Positions 45,629-55,583 of a stretch of 64,000 bases of DNA are shown here, in pieces (position 1 is the stretch's first letter; every line of letters begins with the position of its first letter). Both the position numbers and the translations under genes were made by a program. Source of the stretch: Salivita marina (GTDB taxonomy: Bacteria > Pseudomonadota > Gammaproteobacteria > Pseudomonadales > Azotimanducaceae); the NCBI GenBank assembly GCA_038144425.1, contig JAYQNS010000003.1:62001-126000 (forward strand), in the 5' to 3' direction. The notes below the pieces were generated by a model. The model saw only the letters and a list, made by a program, of their open reading frames with translations. It searched no databases and was not told the origin of the DNA.

Positions 45629-46987
45629 ATGCAGGTAACGATCGAGACCACCGAGGCGCTCGAGCGCAAGATGACGGTGCAGCTTCCCGTGGAGGACTTC
45701 CAGCAGGAGGTTCAAAAGCGTCTTCAGGACACGGCCCGGCGTGCGCGCCTGCCTGGCTTCCGTCCCGGGCGGGTACCGCTCAAGGAAATCCAGCGTCGCT
45801 TTGGTCCCGGGGTTAGGCAGGAAGTCGCCGGTGAGCTGATGCAGCGGACCGTATTCCAGGCCATGGCGGAGCAATCCCTCCGTCCTGCGGGGCAACCGAG
45901 TCTCGAGTGGGTATCGGAGAAGGACGATAGCCAATTCGCCTACGCAGCCACCTTCGAGGTGTTCCCGGACGTTGCCCTCGGGGACCTTTCCGGGGCTACG
46001 GTAGAAACGCCGGATGCGGAGGTTACGGAAGCAGACATCGATACGATGATTGAGCGGCTTCGGGAGCAGAGGAAGGCCTTCGTGGTAGAGGAGGGAAGTG
46101 CGGCGGAGGACGGTGACGAGATCACCGTCGACTTTACCGGCTACCTTGGCGATGAGCCCTTCGAGGGCGGTGCCGCCGAGGACGCCAAAATTGTGATCGG
46201 CAGTGGCCGCATGATCCCAGGTTTCGAGGAAGGGCTTCTGGGCCTGAAGGACGGGGACGAGAAGCGTCTCGATGTAACCTTCCCCGAGGACTACGGTAAC
46301 GAAGCGCTTAAGGGTCAAGCGGCAGTGTTCGAGATCAAGGCTAAGGCCGTGGCCAAGGCCGAAATGCCGGAGCTTGACGAAGCCTTCTTTACGCAATTTG
46401 GCGTGGAGGATGGCGAGCTCAGTTCCTTCAGGGTGGAAGTGCGGTCAAACATGGAGCGTGAGCTTCGTAACGCCGTTCGTACGCGAGTGAAGAATCAAGT
46501 GATGGACGCCTTGGCCGACGCGCATGAAGTCGATCTGCCTAAGGCAATGGTGCAGGAAGAAATTCATCGCATGCAGCACGACATGGCGCGCCAGTTCGGG
46601 GGGCAGGGTATGGATCCTCACCAGCTGCCTGGAGAGCTTTTTCGGAGCCAGGCGGAGCGTCGGGTGAAGCTCGGTTTGCTCATGTCCCACGTGGTGGACG
46701 ATCAAGCCATGACCGCTGATGACGCGCGAGTCGAAGCAATGCTTGACGATATCGCGGCGCCCTACGATGAGCCGGAGCAGGTTAAGAGCTGGTACCATGG
46801 CAACGACGAGCAGATGAGCCAGCTGCGGAATTCGGCTATCGAGGAGCAAGTCATCGACTGGCTTCTCGAAAAGATGACCGTGACCACCGTTACCCTGTCC
46901 TACGAAGAGGCCCTGGCAGCGGCCCAGCAACAGGGCAAGGATTCCGATAACGACGACGCTGTCGAGGTCGACGGCGCCGAAAGCTAA
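45629..46987 (+). CDS. tig: Trigger factor
   Basis: Ribosome-bound chaperone and prolyl isomerase, 452 residues. The N-terminal ribosome-binding domain (1-110) has the signature LPGFRPGRVPLKEIQRRFG. The FKBP-like isomerase domain lies around 160-245 (GDEITVDFTGYLGDEPF, MIPGFEEGLLGLKDGDEK), followed by the helical C-terminal substrate arms. The last 20 residues are acidic. The start ATG 45629 has ACGAGACC before it. First gene of tig-clpP-clpX-lon-hupB-ppiD, a classic protein-quality-control block. Confidence 0.97.
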   Translation: MQVTIETTEALERKMTVQLPVEDFQQEVQKRLQDTARRARLPGFRPGRVPLKEIQRRFGPGVRQEVAGELMQRTVFQAMAEQSLRPAGQPSLEWVSEKDDSQFAYAATFEVFPDVALGDLSGATVETPDAEVTEADIDTMIERLREQRKAFVVEEGSAAEDGDEITVDFTGYLGDEPFEGGAAEDAKIVIGSGRMIPGFEEGLLGLKDGDEKRLDVTFPEDYGNEALKGQAAVFEIKAKAVAKAEMPELDEAFFTQFGVEDGELSSFRVEVRSNMERELRNAVRTRVKNQVMDALADAHEVDLPKAMVQEEIHRMQHDMARQFGGQGMDPHQLPGELFRSQAERRVKLGLLMSHVVDDQAMTADDARVEAMLDDIAAPYDEPEQVKSWYHGNDEQMSQLRNSAIEEQVIDWLLEKMTVTTVTLSYEEALAAAQQQGKDSDNDDAVEVDGAES

Positions 46988-47014
46988 GTTCCATCAAGAG
47001 CAAGCGAGGCTGTG

Positions 47015-47653
47015 ATGAGCGATCACCACGAGATCCAAAGCCTGGGCCTAGTGCCCATGGTGGTAGAGCAGTCCGCTCGGGGAGAGCGGGGCTACGATAT
47101 TTACTCGCGCCTCCTAAAGGATCGCATCATTTTTGCCGTGGGTCCGGTCGACGATCACATGGCCAACCTCATCGTGGCGCAGATGCTGTTCCTGGAATCG
47201 GAGAACCCGGACAAAGACGTGCATCTGTACATCAACTCCCCCGGGGGTTCGGTAACGGCGGGGCTCGCGATCTACGACACCATGCAATTCATTCGCTGCG
47301 ATGTGCTCACCATGTGCGTCGGCCATGCGGCGAGCATGGGGGCCCTGCTGTTGGCGGCGGGCGCGCCCGGTAAGCGCTTCGCTTTGCCCAACGCTCGGAT
47401 CATGATCCACCAACCGTCCGGTGGCTCCCAGGGGGTTGCATCGGATATCGAGATCCAGGCGCGGGAAATCCTCCGCATGAGGACCCAGCTCAATGAGATC
47501 CTTTCCAGCCACACCGGTCAAAGCATTGAGCAGATTGCCAAGGACACGGACCGGGATCGGTGGATGACCCCCGATGAAGCCGCCAGCTATGGGCTCATTG
47601 ATACCGTGCAGCGCCCCCGGAAGCCCGGCGCAGCGGAGAGCGATGCGGCCTAG
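47015..47653 (+). CDS. clpP: ATP-dependent Clp protease proteolytic subunit
   Basis: Serine peptidase forming the 14-mer degradation chamber; 212 residues with a short propeptide region. The catalytic triad is Ser107 (GHAASMGALLL), His132 (ARIMIHQPSGG) and Asp181 (DTDRDRWMT). The N-terminal axial loop text SLGLVPMVVEQSARGERGYD is standard. ATG 47015 is preferred to GTG 47012 just before it. Lies 27 bases after tig and 79 before clpX; no separate clpX promoter is obvious. Confidence 0.97.
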   Translation: MSDHHEIQSLGLVPMVVEQSARGERGYDIYSRLLKDRIIFAVGPVDDHMANLIVAQMLFLESENPDKDVHLYINSPGGSVTAGLAIYDTMQFIRCDVLTMCVGHAASMGALLLAAGAPGKRFALPNARIMIHQPSGGSQGVASDIEIQAREILRMRTQLNEILSSHTGQSIEQIAKDTDRDRWMTPDEAASYGLIDTVQRPRKPGAAESDAA

Positions 47654-47732
47654 GCTGCACGCCCCTGGGCTTGCAATATGGGACTGCAGAACGCATGGTA
47701 TTTGACGAAAGTATGACGGACGAGGGTCTGGC

Positions 47733-49019
47733 ATGAGCGACGAGCAAAACGGAAAGGGCGACGACGGCGGCAAGCTGCTGTACTGCTCGTTTTGCGGGAA
47801 AAGCCAGCATGAGGTCCGCAAGCTGATCGCGGGCCCTTCCGTATTCATTTGCGATGAGTGCGTCGAGCTCTGCAACGACATCATCCGCGAGGAAGTGCAG
47901 GAGAGCGAGGAGAAATCTGAGCATCCGCACTTACCAAAGCCGGACGAAATTAAGACCATTCTCGACGAATACGTTATCGGCCAGGATAGCGCCAAGCGCG
48001 TCCTGTCCGTGGCGGTCTATAACCATTATAAGCGTCTGAACTATAAGGGTAAAAAGGACGACGTCGAGCTGTCGAAATCGAACATCCTTCTGCTCGGGCC
48101 CACGGGGAGTGGTAAAACGCTGCTCGCGGAAACGCTGGCGCGCCTTCTCGATGTGCCCTTCACCATCGCCGATGCCACCACGCTCACGGAAGCTGGTTAC
48201 GTGGGGGAAGACGTCGAGAACATCATTCAGAAGCTCCTTCAGAAGTGCGATTACGACGTCGACAAGGCACAGGTAGGCATTGTCTACATCGATGAGATCG
48301 ACAAGATCTCGCGCAAGTCCGATAACCCATCGATTACCCGGGATGTCTCCGGGGAAGGGGTGCAGCAGGCCCTACTTAAGCTCATTGAGGGTACGGTGGC
48401 TTCCGTTCCGCCCCAGGGTGGTCGCAAGCATCCGCAGCAGGAATTCCTACAGGTGGATACGAAAAATATCCTCTTCATCTGTGGGGGTGCCTTTGCGGGA
48501 CTCGATAAGGTCATCCAGGAGCGCTCCGATAAGAGCGGAATTGGCTTTAACGCAGTAGTGAAGGGCGAGTCCGACGCCAAGTCCATTGGCCAGCTTCTTA
48601 GCCAGATCGAGCCTGAGGATCTAATCAAGTACGGCCTCATTCCCGAGTTCGTCGGGCGCCTGCCTTTGATCGCTACCCTAGGGGAGCTCGACTCCGACGC
48701 TTTAGTGCGCATTCTTACGGAGCCGAAAAATAGCCTGACCAAGCAGTACGGCAAGCTTTTCGAGATGGACGGCGTAGAGGTGGATTTCCGGGAAGATGCA
48801 CTGCGGGCCGTGGCGAAGCGCGCCATGGAGCGTAAGACTGGCGCCCGGGGCCTCCGCTCTATCCTCGAAAACGTACTCCTCGATATCATGTACCGCCTTC
48901 CTTCCGAGGCAGGGGTGAGCAAAATTGTGATCGACGAATCGGTGATTCATGGCGAATCGGAGCCCATGATGATTTACGAGAACGTCGAGCAGGCACGGGC
49001 GGTACCGGAGGATCACTAA
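47733..49019 (+). CDS. clpX: ATP-dependent Clp protease ATP-binding subunit ClpX
   Basis: AAA+ unfoldase partner of ClpP, 428 residues. The zinc-binding domain has CSFCGKSQ...CDECVELC (Cys18, 21, 40, 43). Walker A is LLGPTGSGKTLLA (122-129 core) and Walker B IVYIDEIDKISRK; the ClpP-docking loop IGFNA is near 270. Sensor and C-terminal parts follow (RKTGARGLRSILENVLLDIM). TGGCATGA places ATG 47733 after weak GGACGAGGG. Complete. Confidence 0.97.
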   Translation: MSDEQNGKGDDGGKLLYCSFCGKSQHEVRKLIAGPSVFICDECVELCNDIIREEVQESEEKSEHPHLPKPDEIKTILDEYVIGQDSAKRVLSVAVYNHYKRLNYKGKKDDVELSKSNILLLGPTGSGKTLLAETLARLLDVPFTIADATTLTEAGYVGEDVENIIQKLLQKCDYDVDKAQVGIVYIDEIDKISRKSDNPSITRDVSGEGVQQALLKLIEGTVASVPPQGGRKHPQQEFLQVDTKNILFICGGAFAGLDKVIQERSDKSGIGFNAVVKGESDAKSIGQLLSQIEPEDLIKYGLIPEFVGRLPLIATLGELDSDALVRILTEPKNSLTKQYGKLFEMDGVEVDFREDALRAVAKRAMERKTGARGLRSILENVLLDIMYRLPSEAGVSKIVIDESVIHGESEPMMIYENVEQARAVPEDH

Positions 49020-49132
49020 GCCTCCTAGAAGTTCCCTTCAGGGTGAGGCGTGGGCCCCACAAGCCCCCACGGCGAAGTGGTGGTGCTCCTCCCCCTCAGT
49101 AGAATGCCTAACCCCCCGGAAAAGGACCTCCC

Positions 49133-51559
49133 ATGGCCAGTGATGTGGCAAGCGAGTTCACCGATCTCCCCATTCTTCCCCTCCGCGATATGGTGGTATT
49201 TCCCCAAGGGGTTCATCCGCTTTTCGTGGGTACAGCACGGTCTATCAAGGCGCTTGAAGCGGCCATGGACGATGATAAAAAGGTCCTTCTGGTTGCCAAG
49301 CGAGACGCTGAGATCGAGGACCCCGGTTTCGATGATCTGTTTGCCATTGGTACCATCTCCACGATCCTTCAGCTCCTAAAGCTGCCTGACGGTACGGTCA
49401 AGGTACTCATTGAAGGGGGGCAGCGGGGCGCGATCCGAACCCTCAACACCGATGGCGCGTTCCTCACGGCCTCGGTGGAGCCCCTAAGCGAGCCGAAGCG
49501 CAGCGGGCGTGAGGCAGAAGGCCTCGTACGCTCGATCATGGGGCCTTTTGAAAGCTATGTGCAGGCCTCGAAAAAGGTCCCGCAGGAGGTTCTAACCTCG
49601 GTCTCGGCGATCGAAGACCCGGCCCGGCTGGTGGATACGATCGCGAGCCAGCTCAGTCTCAAGCTCGAAGACAAGCAAGCTATCCTCGAAGCAGTGGAGC
49701 TGGAAGCCCGCCTGGAACGACTCCTGGGCCTCCTCGAGGGAGAAATGGACGTTTTCGAGCTAGAAAAGCGTATTCGCGGGCGCGTAAAAAAGCAGATGGA
49801 GAAGAGCCAGCGCGAGTACTACTTGAATGAGCAGATGAAGGCCATTCAAAAGGAGCTCGGCGAGCTGGAGGAGGGCGCTCCAAGCGAGGTAGACGCCCTA
49901 GCGGAGCGCATCGAAAGCTCGGGTATGACCGAGGAAGCGAAGGGTAAGGCCAAGAGCGAGCTGGCTAAGCTCAAAAGTATGTCCCCCATGTCCGCTGAGG
50001 CCACGGTGGTTCGAGCTTACCTGGACTGGATTCTTTCCGTACCCTGGACGGCGAAGAGTAAGCTGCGCCGGGATCTCGCGGCGGCGGAGAAAGTACTCGA
50101 CACTGACCACTACGGCCTAGAAGAAGTCAAAACCCGAATCCTGGAATTCCTTGCCGTGCAGCAGCGGGTGAAGAAGCTAAAAGGTCCCGTGCTGTGCCTG
50201 GTGGGGCCACCGGGGGTTGGCAAGACATCCCTCGGGGAATCCATTGCCAAAGCGACGAATCGCAAATTTGTGCGCATGGCACTTGGCGGCGTTCGAGATG
50301 AGGCTGAAATCCGTGGCCACCGCCGTACCTATATCGGGTCCTTGCCTGGCAAGGTGTTGCAAAAAATGGCAAAGACCGAGGTGCGAAATCCGCTTTTCCT
50401 GCTCGATGAGATCGACAAAATGGGCATGGATATGCGCGGTGACCCTGCGTCCGCGCTCCTAGAGGTGCTCGATCCGGAGCAAAACCATACCTTCAATGAT
50501 CACTACCTTGAGGTGGACTACGACCTCTCGGAAGTGCTCTTTATTTGCACCTCCAACAGCATGAATATTCCCACGCCCCTGCTGGACCGCATGGAAGTCA
50601 TCCGCATTCCTGGGTATACGGAAGATGAGAAGTTGGCCATTGCAAAACGCTATCTACTACCCAAGCAGCGGAAGAATGCCGGTCTAAAGGCCCATGAGCT
50701 TGAAGTCGACGACGACACGCTTCGCCTCATGATCCGCTATTACACCCGAGAGGCGGGCGTGCGGGAGCTCGAGCGCCAGCTGGCTAAGCTCTGCCGCAAA
50801 GTGGTCCGGGAGCGCCTCGGCAAGGAGAGCAAGACACCTGGTGTCGCGGTGAATGAGTCTCTCCTTGAGGATTACAATGGGGTGCGGAAGTACGACTTCG
50901 GCAGGGCAGAAGAAGCAGATCAGGTCGGCACGGTGACAGGCCTCGCCTGGACCCAGGTTGGCGGCGAGCTTCTGAATATCGAAGCGGCAATTGTGCCTGG
51001 GAAGGGTCGACAGGTGCGTACGGGCTCCCTGGGCGACGTCATGCAGGAGTCTATCCAAGCAGCCCTTACGGTGGTTCGGAGCCGCTCCGCGGTGCTAGGG
51101 CTGTCGGAGGATTTTCACGAAAAGAACGATATCCACATCCACGTACCCGAAGGCGCCACACCGAAGGATGGTCCGAGCGCGGGCATCGGAATGTGCACGG
51201 CGCTGATCTCTGCCTTTACGGGGATTCCCGTGCGAGCGGAAGTGGCCATGACTGGTGAGATCACCCTGCGCGGTCAAGTCCTACCCATTGGGGGCCTCAA
51301 GGAAAAACTTCTGGCCGCCCACCGCGGTGGAATCAAAATCGTCGTGATACCTGAGCGTAATGCTCGAGACCTCAAGGAAATACCCGACAACATTAAGGGA
51401 GACCTCGACATCCGACCCGTGAAGTGGATCGATGAAGTCCTAGAAATCGCCCTTACGAGCCTGCCCGAGCCTCGGCTGGAAACGGAGGAAGAGGGCGGCG
51501 CTGAGGCCGTAACAGAGGGCGTCGAAGGCGATAAGGCCGTGCGTATCTCCACCCATTAG
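49133..51559 (+). CDS. lon: ATP-dependent protease Lon
   Basis: Homo-hexameric AAA+ protease, 808 residues. The N-terminal substrate domain begins FTDLPILPLRDMVVFPQGVHP, a coiled coil near 220-260 contains YYLNEQMKAIQKELGE, Walker A is GPPGVGKTSLGES (358-365 core), and Walker B FLLDEIDKMGMD. The peptidase serine is in PKDGPSAGIGM (Ser682), with the partner Lys in GLKEKLLAAHRGG. ATG 49133 follows GGAAAAGGACC. A TAGAAT box at 49102-49107 could be a -10 in the 113-base gap after clpX; no convincing sigma-32 site is seen. Confidence 0.97.
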   Translation: MASDVASEFTDLPILPLRDMVVFPQGVHPLFVGTARSIKALEAAMDDDKKVLLVAKRDAEIEDPGFDDLFAIGTISTILQLLKLPDGTVKVLIEGGQRGAIRTLNTDGAFLTASVEPLSEPKRSGREAEGLVRSIMGPFESYVQASKKVPQEVLTSVSAIEDPARLVDTIASQLSLKLEDKQAILEAVELEARLERLLGLLEGEMDVFELEKRIRGRVKKQMEKSQREYYLNEQMKAIQKELGELEEGAPSEVDALAERIESSGMTEEAKGKAKSELAKLKSMSPMSAEATVVRAYLDWILSVPWTAKSKLRRDLAAAEKVLDTDHYGLEEVKTRILEFLAVQQRVKKLKGPVLCLVGPPGVGKTSLGESIAKATNRKFVRMALGGVRDEAEIRGHRRTYIGSLPGKVLQKMAKTEVRNPLFLLDEIDKMGMDMRGDPASALLEVLDPEQNHTFNDHYLEVDYDLSEVLFICTSNSMNIPTPLLDRMEVIRIPGYTEDEKLAIAKRYLLPKQRKNAGLKAHELEVDDDTLRLMIRYYTREAGVRELERQLAKLCRKVVRERLGKESKTPGVAVNESLLEDYNGVRKYDFGRAEEADQVGTVTGLAWTQVGGELLNIEAAIVPGKGRQVRTGSLGDVMQESIQAALTVVRSRSAVLGLSEDFHEKNDIHIHVPEGATPKDGPSAGIGMCTALISAFTGIPVRAEVAMTGEITLRGQVLPIGGLKEKLLAAHRGGIKIVVIPERNARDLKEIPDNIKGDLDIRPVKWIDEVLEIALTSLPEPRLETEEEGGAEAVTEGVEGDKAVRISTH

Positions 51560-51589
51560 CGTAGGGTTGGGCTCTCGCCTGTTGCGAAA

Positions 51590-51619
51590 TTGACACCATT
51601 TTAAAAGCGTTGGTATAAA
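51590..51619 (+). promoter_or_regulatory. Strong sigma-70 promoter for hupB
   Basis: TTGACA (51590-51595), an 18-base spacer and TATAAA (51614-51619) lie in an AT-rich pocket of an otherwise GC-rich region. The leader to hupB is about 57 bases. Confidence 0.8.
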
Positions 51620-51682
51620 GCACGGCAGGCGGCATAACATAATAAGATCCGTTGAAAGTTAACTCATCTCAAAGGGGCTGTT

Positions 51683-51955
51683 GTGAATAAAGCTGAATTG
51701 GTTGAAAAGGTCGCTGAAGCGGCTGACATCTCTAAGTCCGCTGCGGCGCGGGCGGTCGATGGTATGCTTGATGCCATTACGGAGAGCCTTAAGGCCTCGG
51801 AGCAGGTTTCCCTGGTGGGCTTTGGGACCTTCGCAGTCAAAGAGCGTGCAGCTCGCGAAGGTCGGAACCCTCAAACCGGCGCAACAATCCAAATTGCTGC
51901 CGCGCGGGTGCCGGGCTTTAAGGCCGGAAAGGCTCTAAAAGATGCACTGAAGTAA
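51683..51955 (+). CDS. hupB: Nucleoid protein HU, beta type
   Basis: Small DNA-bending protein of 90 residues. The family start MNKAELVEKVAEAADISKSA, the turn SLVGFGTFAVKERAAREGRN and the DNA-arm text NPQTGATIQIAA are all present. It starts at GTG 51683 with AAAGGGG upstream. It has its own strong promoter and a clear terminator, so it is expressed apart from lon. Position between lon and ppiD is standard. Confidence 0.97.
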   Translation: MNKAELVEKVAEAADISKSAAARAVDGMLDAITESLKASEQVSLVGFGTFAVKERAAREGRNPQTGATIQIAAARVPGFKAGKALKDALK

Positions 51956-51986
51956 GGCTTCACGGGCTTCGGCTCGGAAACCTCGG

Positions 51987-52014
51987 AAAAGGCGCAGGAC
52001 TGCGCCTTTTCTTG
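51987..52014 (+). terminator. Rho-independent terminator after hupB
   Basis: AAAAGGCGCA (51987-51996), a 4-base loop and TGCGCCTTTT (52001-52010) make a perfect 10-bp stem, followed by CTTG and TTTT. Confidence 0.9.
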
Positions 52015-52054
52015 TTTTGGGTGACGATTATTTTAGATGGGAGCGAGGCAAGGC

Positions 52055-53970
52055 ATGTTGCAGACCATGCGGGAGCACGCCCGGGGGGTATTTGGGTGGT
52101 TGATTATCGGATCCATTATCGCCGTGCTTGCAGTGTTTGGTTTCGGCGCCCTGAACTTCTTTGTGGTGAGCGAGCCTGCTGTGGCCACCGTCGGCGACGC
52201 GCGGATTACGCAGTCCGAATACGCAGCGGAGCTTGATCGCCAGCGCCAGCAGCTTGCCAATAACTTCGGGGACAGCTTCGATCCTGCTTTGGTCGAGCAG
52301 CTTGGCATTCCCGAGCGCGTACTGGAGTCCCTCATTAATCGGGAGTTGCTCAGCGCAGCTGCCGATGAGGCCGGGCTAGCGGCCCCAGGCGGAGAACTTG
52401 ACCAAATCATCACCGCCATGCCGCAGTTTCAGGGCGATCTGGGCTTCGATGACGACCGGTTCCGCTTCGCCCTCCAGAGCATCGGGATGACCCCCGCGAG
52501 CTTTCGAAGCGCCATGGGTGCAGATCTCTCGGTCGATCAGTTGACAAGCGGGGTGGCGGATTCAAGCTTCATTACGCAGGCGGAGCTTCGCGCGCTAGCG
52601 ACAGTGTTGCTTCAAAATCGAGATATCGCCTGGCTGCGCCTCGCACCCAGCGAATTTGAATCCCAGGTGGCGGTGAGCGATGAAGCCCTTGAAGCTTTCT
52701 TTGAGGCTCGGAGCAGCGCCTATCGCGCGCCAAACCGGGTACGGGTGGAAGCCCTCCGCCTCGATCGCTTCGACTTTGAAGACGCGCAAACGATCTCCGA
52801 GGAGGCAGTGCTCGCCGCCTACGAGCGCGAGAAGGCCGCTTTCGAGGGGCAGGAGCAGCGGGAGGCCGCTCATATTCTTCTCACGGAAACAAACGAGCGA
52901 GACCTGGAGGCGGCAAGAGCCTTGGCCGAATCCCTCCTGGAACGGCTTGAGGCCGGGGAGGACTTCGCCGCGCTGGCCGAGGAATTTTCCGATGACCCGG
53001 GCTCAGCAAACGATGGCGGGCGTCTTGGCGCGGCGGCGCGGGGGACCTTTGTGGGGCCCTTCGAGGACGCGCTCTTTTCCATGGCGCCTGGCGAGCTCCG
53101 GGGTCCGGTGGAAACGGATTTTGGGATACACATCCTCCTACTTGATAAAGTTCTCACCACGGAGCTTCCGAGCTTCGACGAACTCGCTTTCTCCCTCCGG
53201 GAGCGGCTCCGAACCGAGGCCGCGGAGGACGCCTTTGGCGAGGCCAAGGCTAAGCTTGAGGTGCTGGCCTACGAGGCCCCAGACCTCACCGAGCCCGCAG
53301 AGTCGCTGGGGCTGACCCTGGAGCGTCCCGAGCCGTTTTCTCGAGACGGTGGCGAAGGCATTTTTGCCACCGCAGAGGTTCGAGACGCGGCCTTTTCCGC
53401 CGAGGTAAGGGAAGAGGGCTACAACAGCGAGGTGCTCGAGCCTCGAGACGGTCTAGCGGTGGTCCTTCGGGTCATTGAGGAGATTCCGGCGCGGGACCAG
53501 ACGCTAGATGAGGTGCGAGAGGCCGTCACGCAGGCGTTTATTGCAGAAGCGTCCGCGCGATTGGCCGAGGATGCAGCCCAGGCTGTGCTCGACGAACTCG
53601 AAGCGGGAACCTCAATCTTTGAGGTGACCCAAGCTGAAGGCCGGGAATGGGTTCGAGAAGAGGGGCTTCTGCGCACGAACACGGAGCTTCCCCGGCACTA
53701 CGAGACGCGGCCTTTCGTTTGGCTTCGCCTACGGCGGAGGAGCTTCGCCGCCTAGATAAGGTTCGCCTTCCCAGTGGGGAACAGCTGGTGCTGATTCTTA
53801 CCGATGTTCGGCCCGGGAGATACGATGCTCTTAGCGACGAGCAGAAAACATCCCTTCGCGCTCAGCTTGCGCAACGAAGCCAGGGAGTAGACTTCACGGC
53901 CTTCCGCGGGGCCCTCGCGCGGGATTTTGTCATCAAGCGGAGCCGGTCAAATATGACGGAACTGCCCTAG
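52055..53970 (+). pseudogene. ppiD: Periplasmic folding chaperone PpiD, with a frameshift near the C-terminus
   Basis: Inner-membrane anchored SurA/parvulin-like chaperone. It has a short cytoplasmic N-terminus (MLQTMREHARG), a membrane helix (WLIIGSIIAVLAVFGFGAL), an N-terminal chaperone domain (about 45-200) and a parvulin domain starting near EAAHILLTET with FADDPGSA-like text. The frame is lost at about 53690-53715: the upstream frame ends at TAG 53753-53755, while the continuing sequence AFRLASPTAEELRRLDKV runs in the next frame to TAG 53968-53970. One G or C appears to be missing in a CCCCGG run. ATG 52055 fits relatives better than ATG 52037. Only the last 85 residues are affected, so part of the function may survive if the shift is real. 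Confidence 0.82.
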
Positions 53971-54013
53971 GATCCCGAGGCTTTGGCAGAACTCGTCACG
54001 AGGTGAGGTTCGC

Positions 54014-55582
54014 TTAGTTGACGGCGGTAACCGCTATAAAGAGCGTCAGCGGCTGCCCTGGCTGGAGATACGCTTTAGGATCTAGAGCATTCCAGCCCAC
54101 AATATCGGCCACCGTCACCCGATAACGCTTGGCAATGCGCGCTAGGGAATCCCCTTGGCGAACGCGATAGGCCACCCGTCGTGATACCGCGGTCCGCTTC
54201 GGGGGCAGCGCGTCGAGGGCCGTGGGGGCGGGACCTTCCCGATAGACCACAAGGGATCGGCCCGCGCGCAGCACATCCCGTTCCCGCATGCCATTCCATC
54301 GGGCGAGCTTGGCCGTGCTGGTGCCGTAGGCCCGGGCTAGCGTCCAGAGGCTGTCCCCGGGGCGAACGGTTACTTCGAAGCGGGTACCGGGGCCTGCGGT
54401 AGGTGTCGTGCGCTTTTCCCGTTGATCTGCGCTGAGGGCGTAGCGTTCTTCCGTTGCGCTTGCTCGTGGGACGAGCAGGGCATCCCCCGCGCGAATGATG
54501 TTGCCCCGAAGCTGGTTGGCCCGCCGCAGAGCGTCCACGCTACTGTCGTAGCGCGCCGCAATCACGGAAAGCGATTCCCCCTCTCGGATAATGTGTCGCA
54601 CCCAGGCCACCCGCTCCGCGGCGTCAAGGGTGGCGAGACCCGCCCGGAAGGCTTCAGCTTTACCGATGGGAAGAAGCAGACGGTGAGGTCCATCGGGATG
54701 GGTGGACCATCGATTAAGTGCGGGGTTTAAGCGGTAGAGCGTTTCCATAGCGACGCCGGCGAGATCGGCGGCACGGGCCAGGTCTAGCTGCCCCCCCGTA
54801 TCCACCACAACGAATTGGGGGGCATTGGGGAGGGGATGGAGTGCGAGCTCATAAGCCGCGGGGTTCCGAAGTAGTCGGGCGATCGCCAGCAGCTTAGGGA
54901 CATAGGCTTCCGTTTCCCGGGGTAGGTCCAGGGAAAAGAAATCGAGGGGCTTACCCCTGCGCTGATTGCGCCGTTGAGCCTTGCGGACATTGCCCGAGCC
55001 GGAGTTGTAGGCGGCCAGGGCCAGCAGCCAATCTCCTTCAAAGAGTCCATGCATATCCTCTAGAAAGGTGTAGGCGGCCTTCGTGGCCTTTAACACGTCT
55101 CGACGTTCGTCATGCCACCAGTCTTGCTCAAGGCCATAGAGGCGCCCCGTGGCCGGCATAAACTGCCAAAGGCCAGAGGCCCGAGCGGGGGAGAAGGCGA
55201 AGGGATCAAAGGCGCTTTCCACCACAGGCAAGAGCGCCAGCTCAAGGGGGATACCCCGACGCTCAGCCTCGCTGATTGCGAAATAGAGATAGGGCTCAGC
55301 GCGGGTAAAGGTCCGTTCCAAGTAATCGGGGTGCCGCACAAACCAGTTAAGCTCGCTGGTGATACGCGGATGGTGGAGTTCCGGAAGGGCATAACCGCGG
55401 CGGAGGCGCTCCCATAGATCCACCGGTGCCAGGGGCCCAGGGTCGTAGGGCACCAGTTCATAGCGGAGGCTCGGAAGGAGGGGCGGCGCCAGCTGGAGCT
55501 GGGGCGCGTCGGTCGCCGTCGGAAAGGTACTGCAGCCCGTGATGGTCAGAAGGGCCGCTAGGCCCAGGGCGAGGGTGCGCAT
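54014..55582 (-). CDS. mltD: Membrane-bound lytic murein transglycosylase D
   Basis: Lipoprotein that cuts peptidoglycan glycans with formation of 1,6-anhydro ends; 522 residues. The lipobox LTITGC gives acylated Cys17. The SLT domain has the catalytic Glu122 in LLPVVESAFDPFAFS, followed by ASGLWQFMPATGRLYGL and ALAAYNSGSGNVRKA. The C-terminal third holds three LysM repeats (HIIREGESLSVIAARY, VTVRPGDSLWTLARAYG and YRVRQGDSLARIAKRY), binding glycan strands. ATG 55582 lies one base after the gloB stop on the same strand. It is convergent with ppiD, and no clear terminator lies in the 43-base gap. Confidence 0.95.
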   Translation of the reverse strand: MRTLALGLAALLTITGCSTFPTATDAPQLQLAPPLLPSLRYELVPYDPGPLAPVDLWERLRRGYALPELHHPRITSELNWFVRHPDYLERTFTRAEPYLYFAISEAERRGIPLELALLPVVESAFDPFAFSPARASGLWQFMPATGRLYGLEQDWWHDERRDVLKATKAAYTFLEDMHGLFEGDWLLALAAYNSGSGNVRKAQRRNQRRGKPLDFFSLDLPRETEAYVPKLLAIARLLRNPAAYELALHPLPNAPQFVVVDTGGQLDLARAADLAGVAMETLYRLNPALNRWSTHPDGPHRLLLPIGKAEAFRAGLATLDAAERVAWVRHIIREGESLSVIAARYDSSVDALRRANQLRGNIIRAGDALLVPRASATEERYALSADQREKRTTPTAGPGTRFEVTVRPGDSLWTLARAYGTSTAKLARWNGMRERDVLRAGRSLVVYREGPAPTALDALPPKRTAVSRRVAYRVRQGDSLARIAKRYRVTVADIVGWNALDPKAYLQPGQPLTLFIAVTAVN

Positions 55583-55583
55583 C

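Noticed and set aside
47654..47732. Heat-shock promoter before clpX
   Set aside because: CTTGCAA is present but no CCCCAT-type -10 lies at the right distance.
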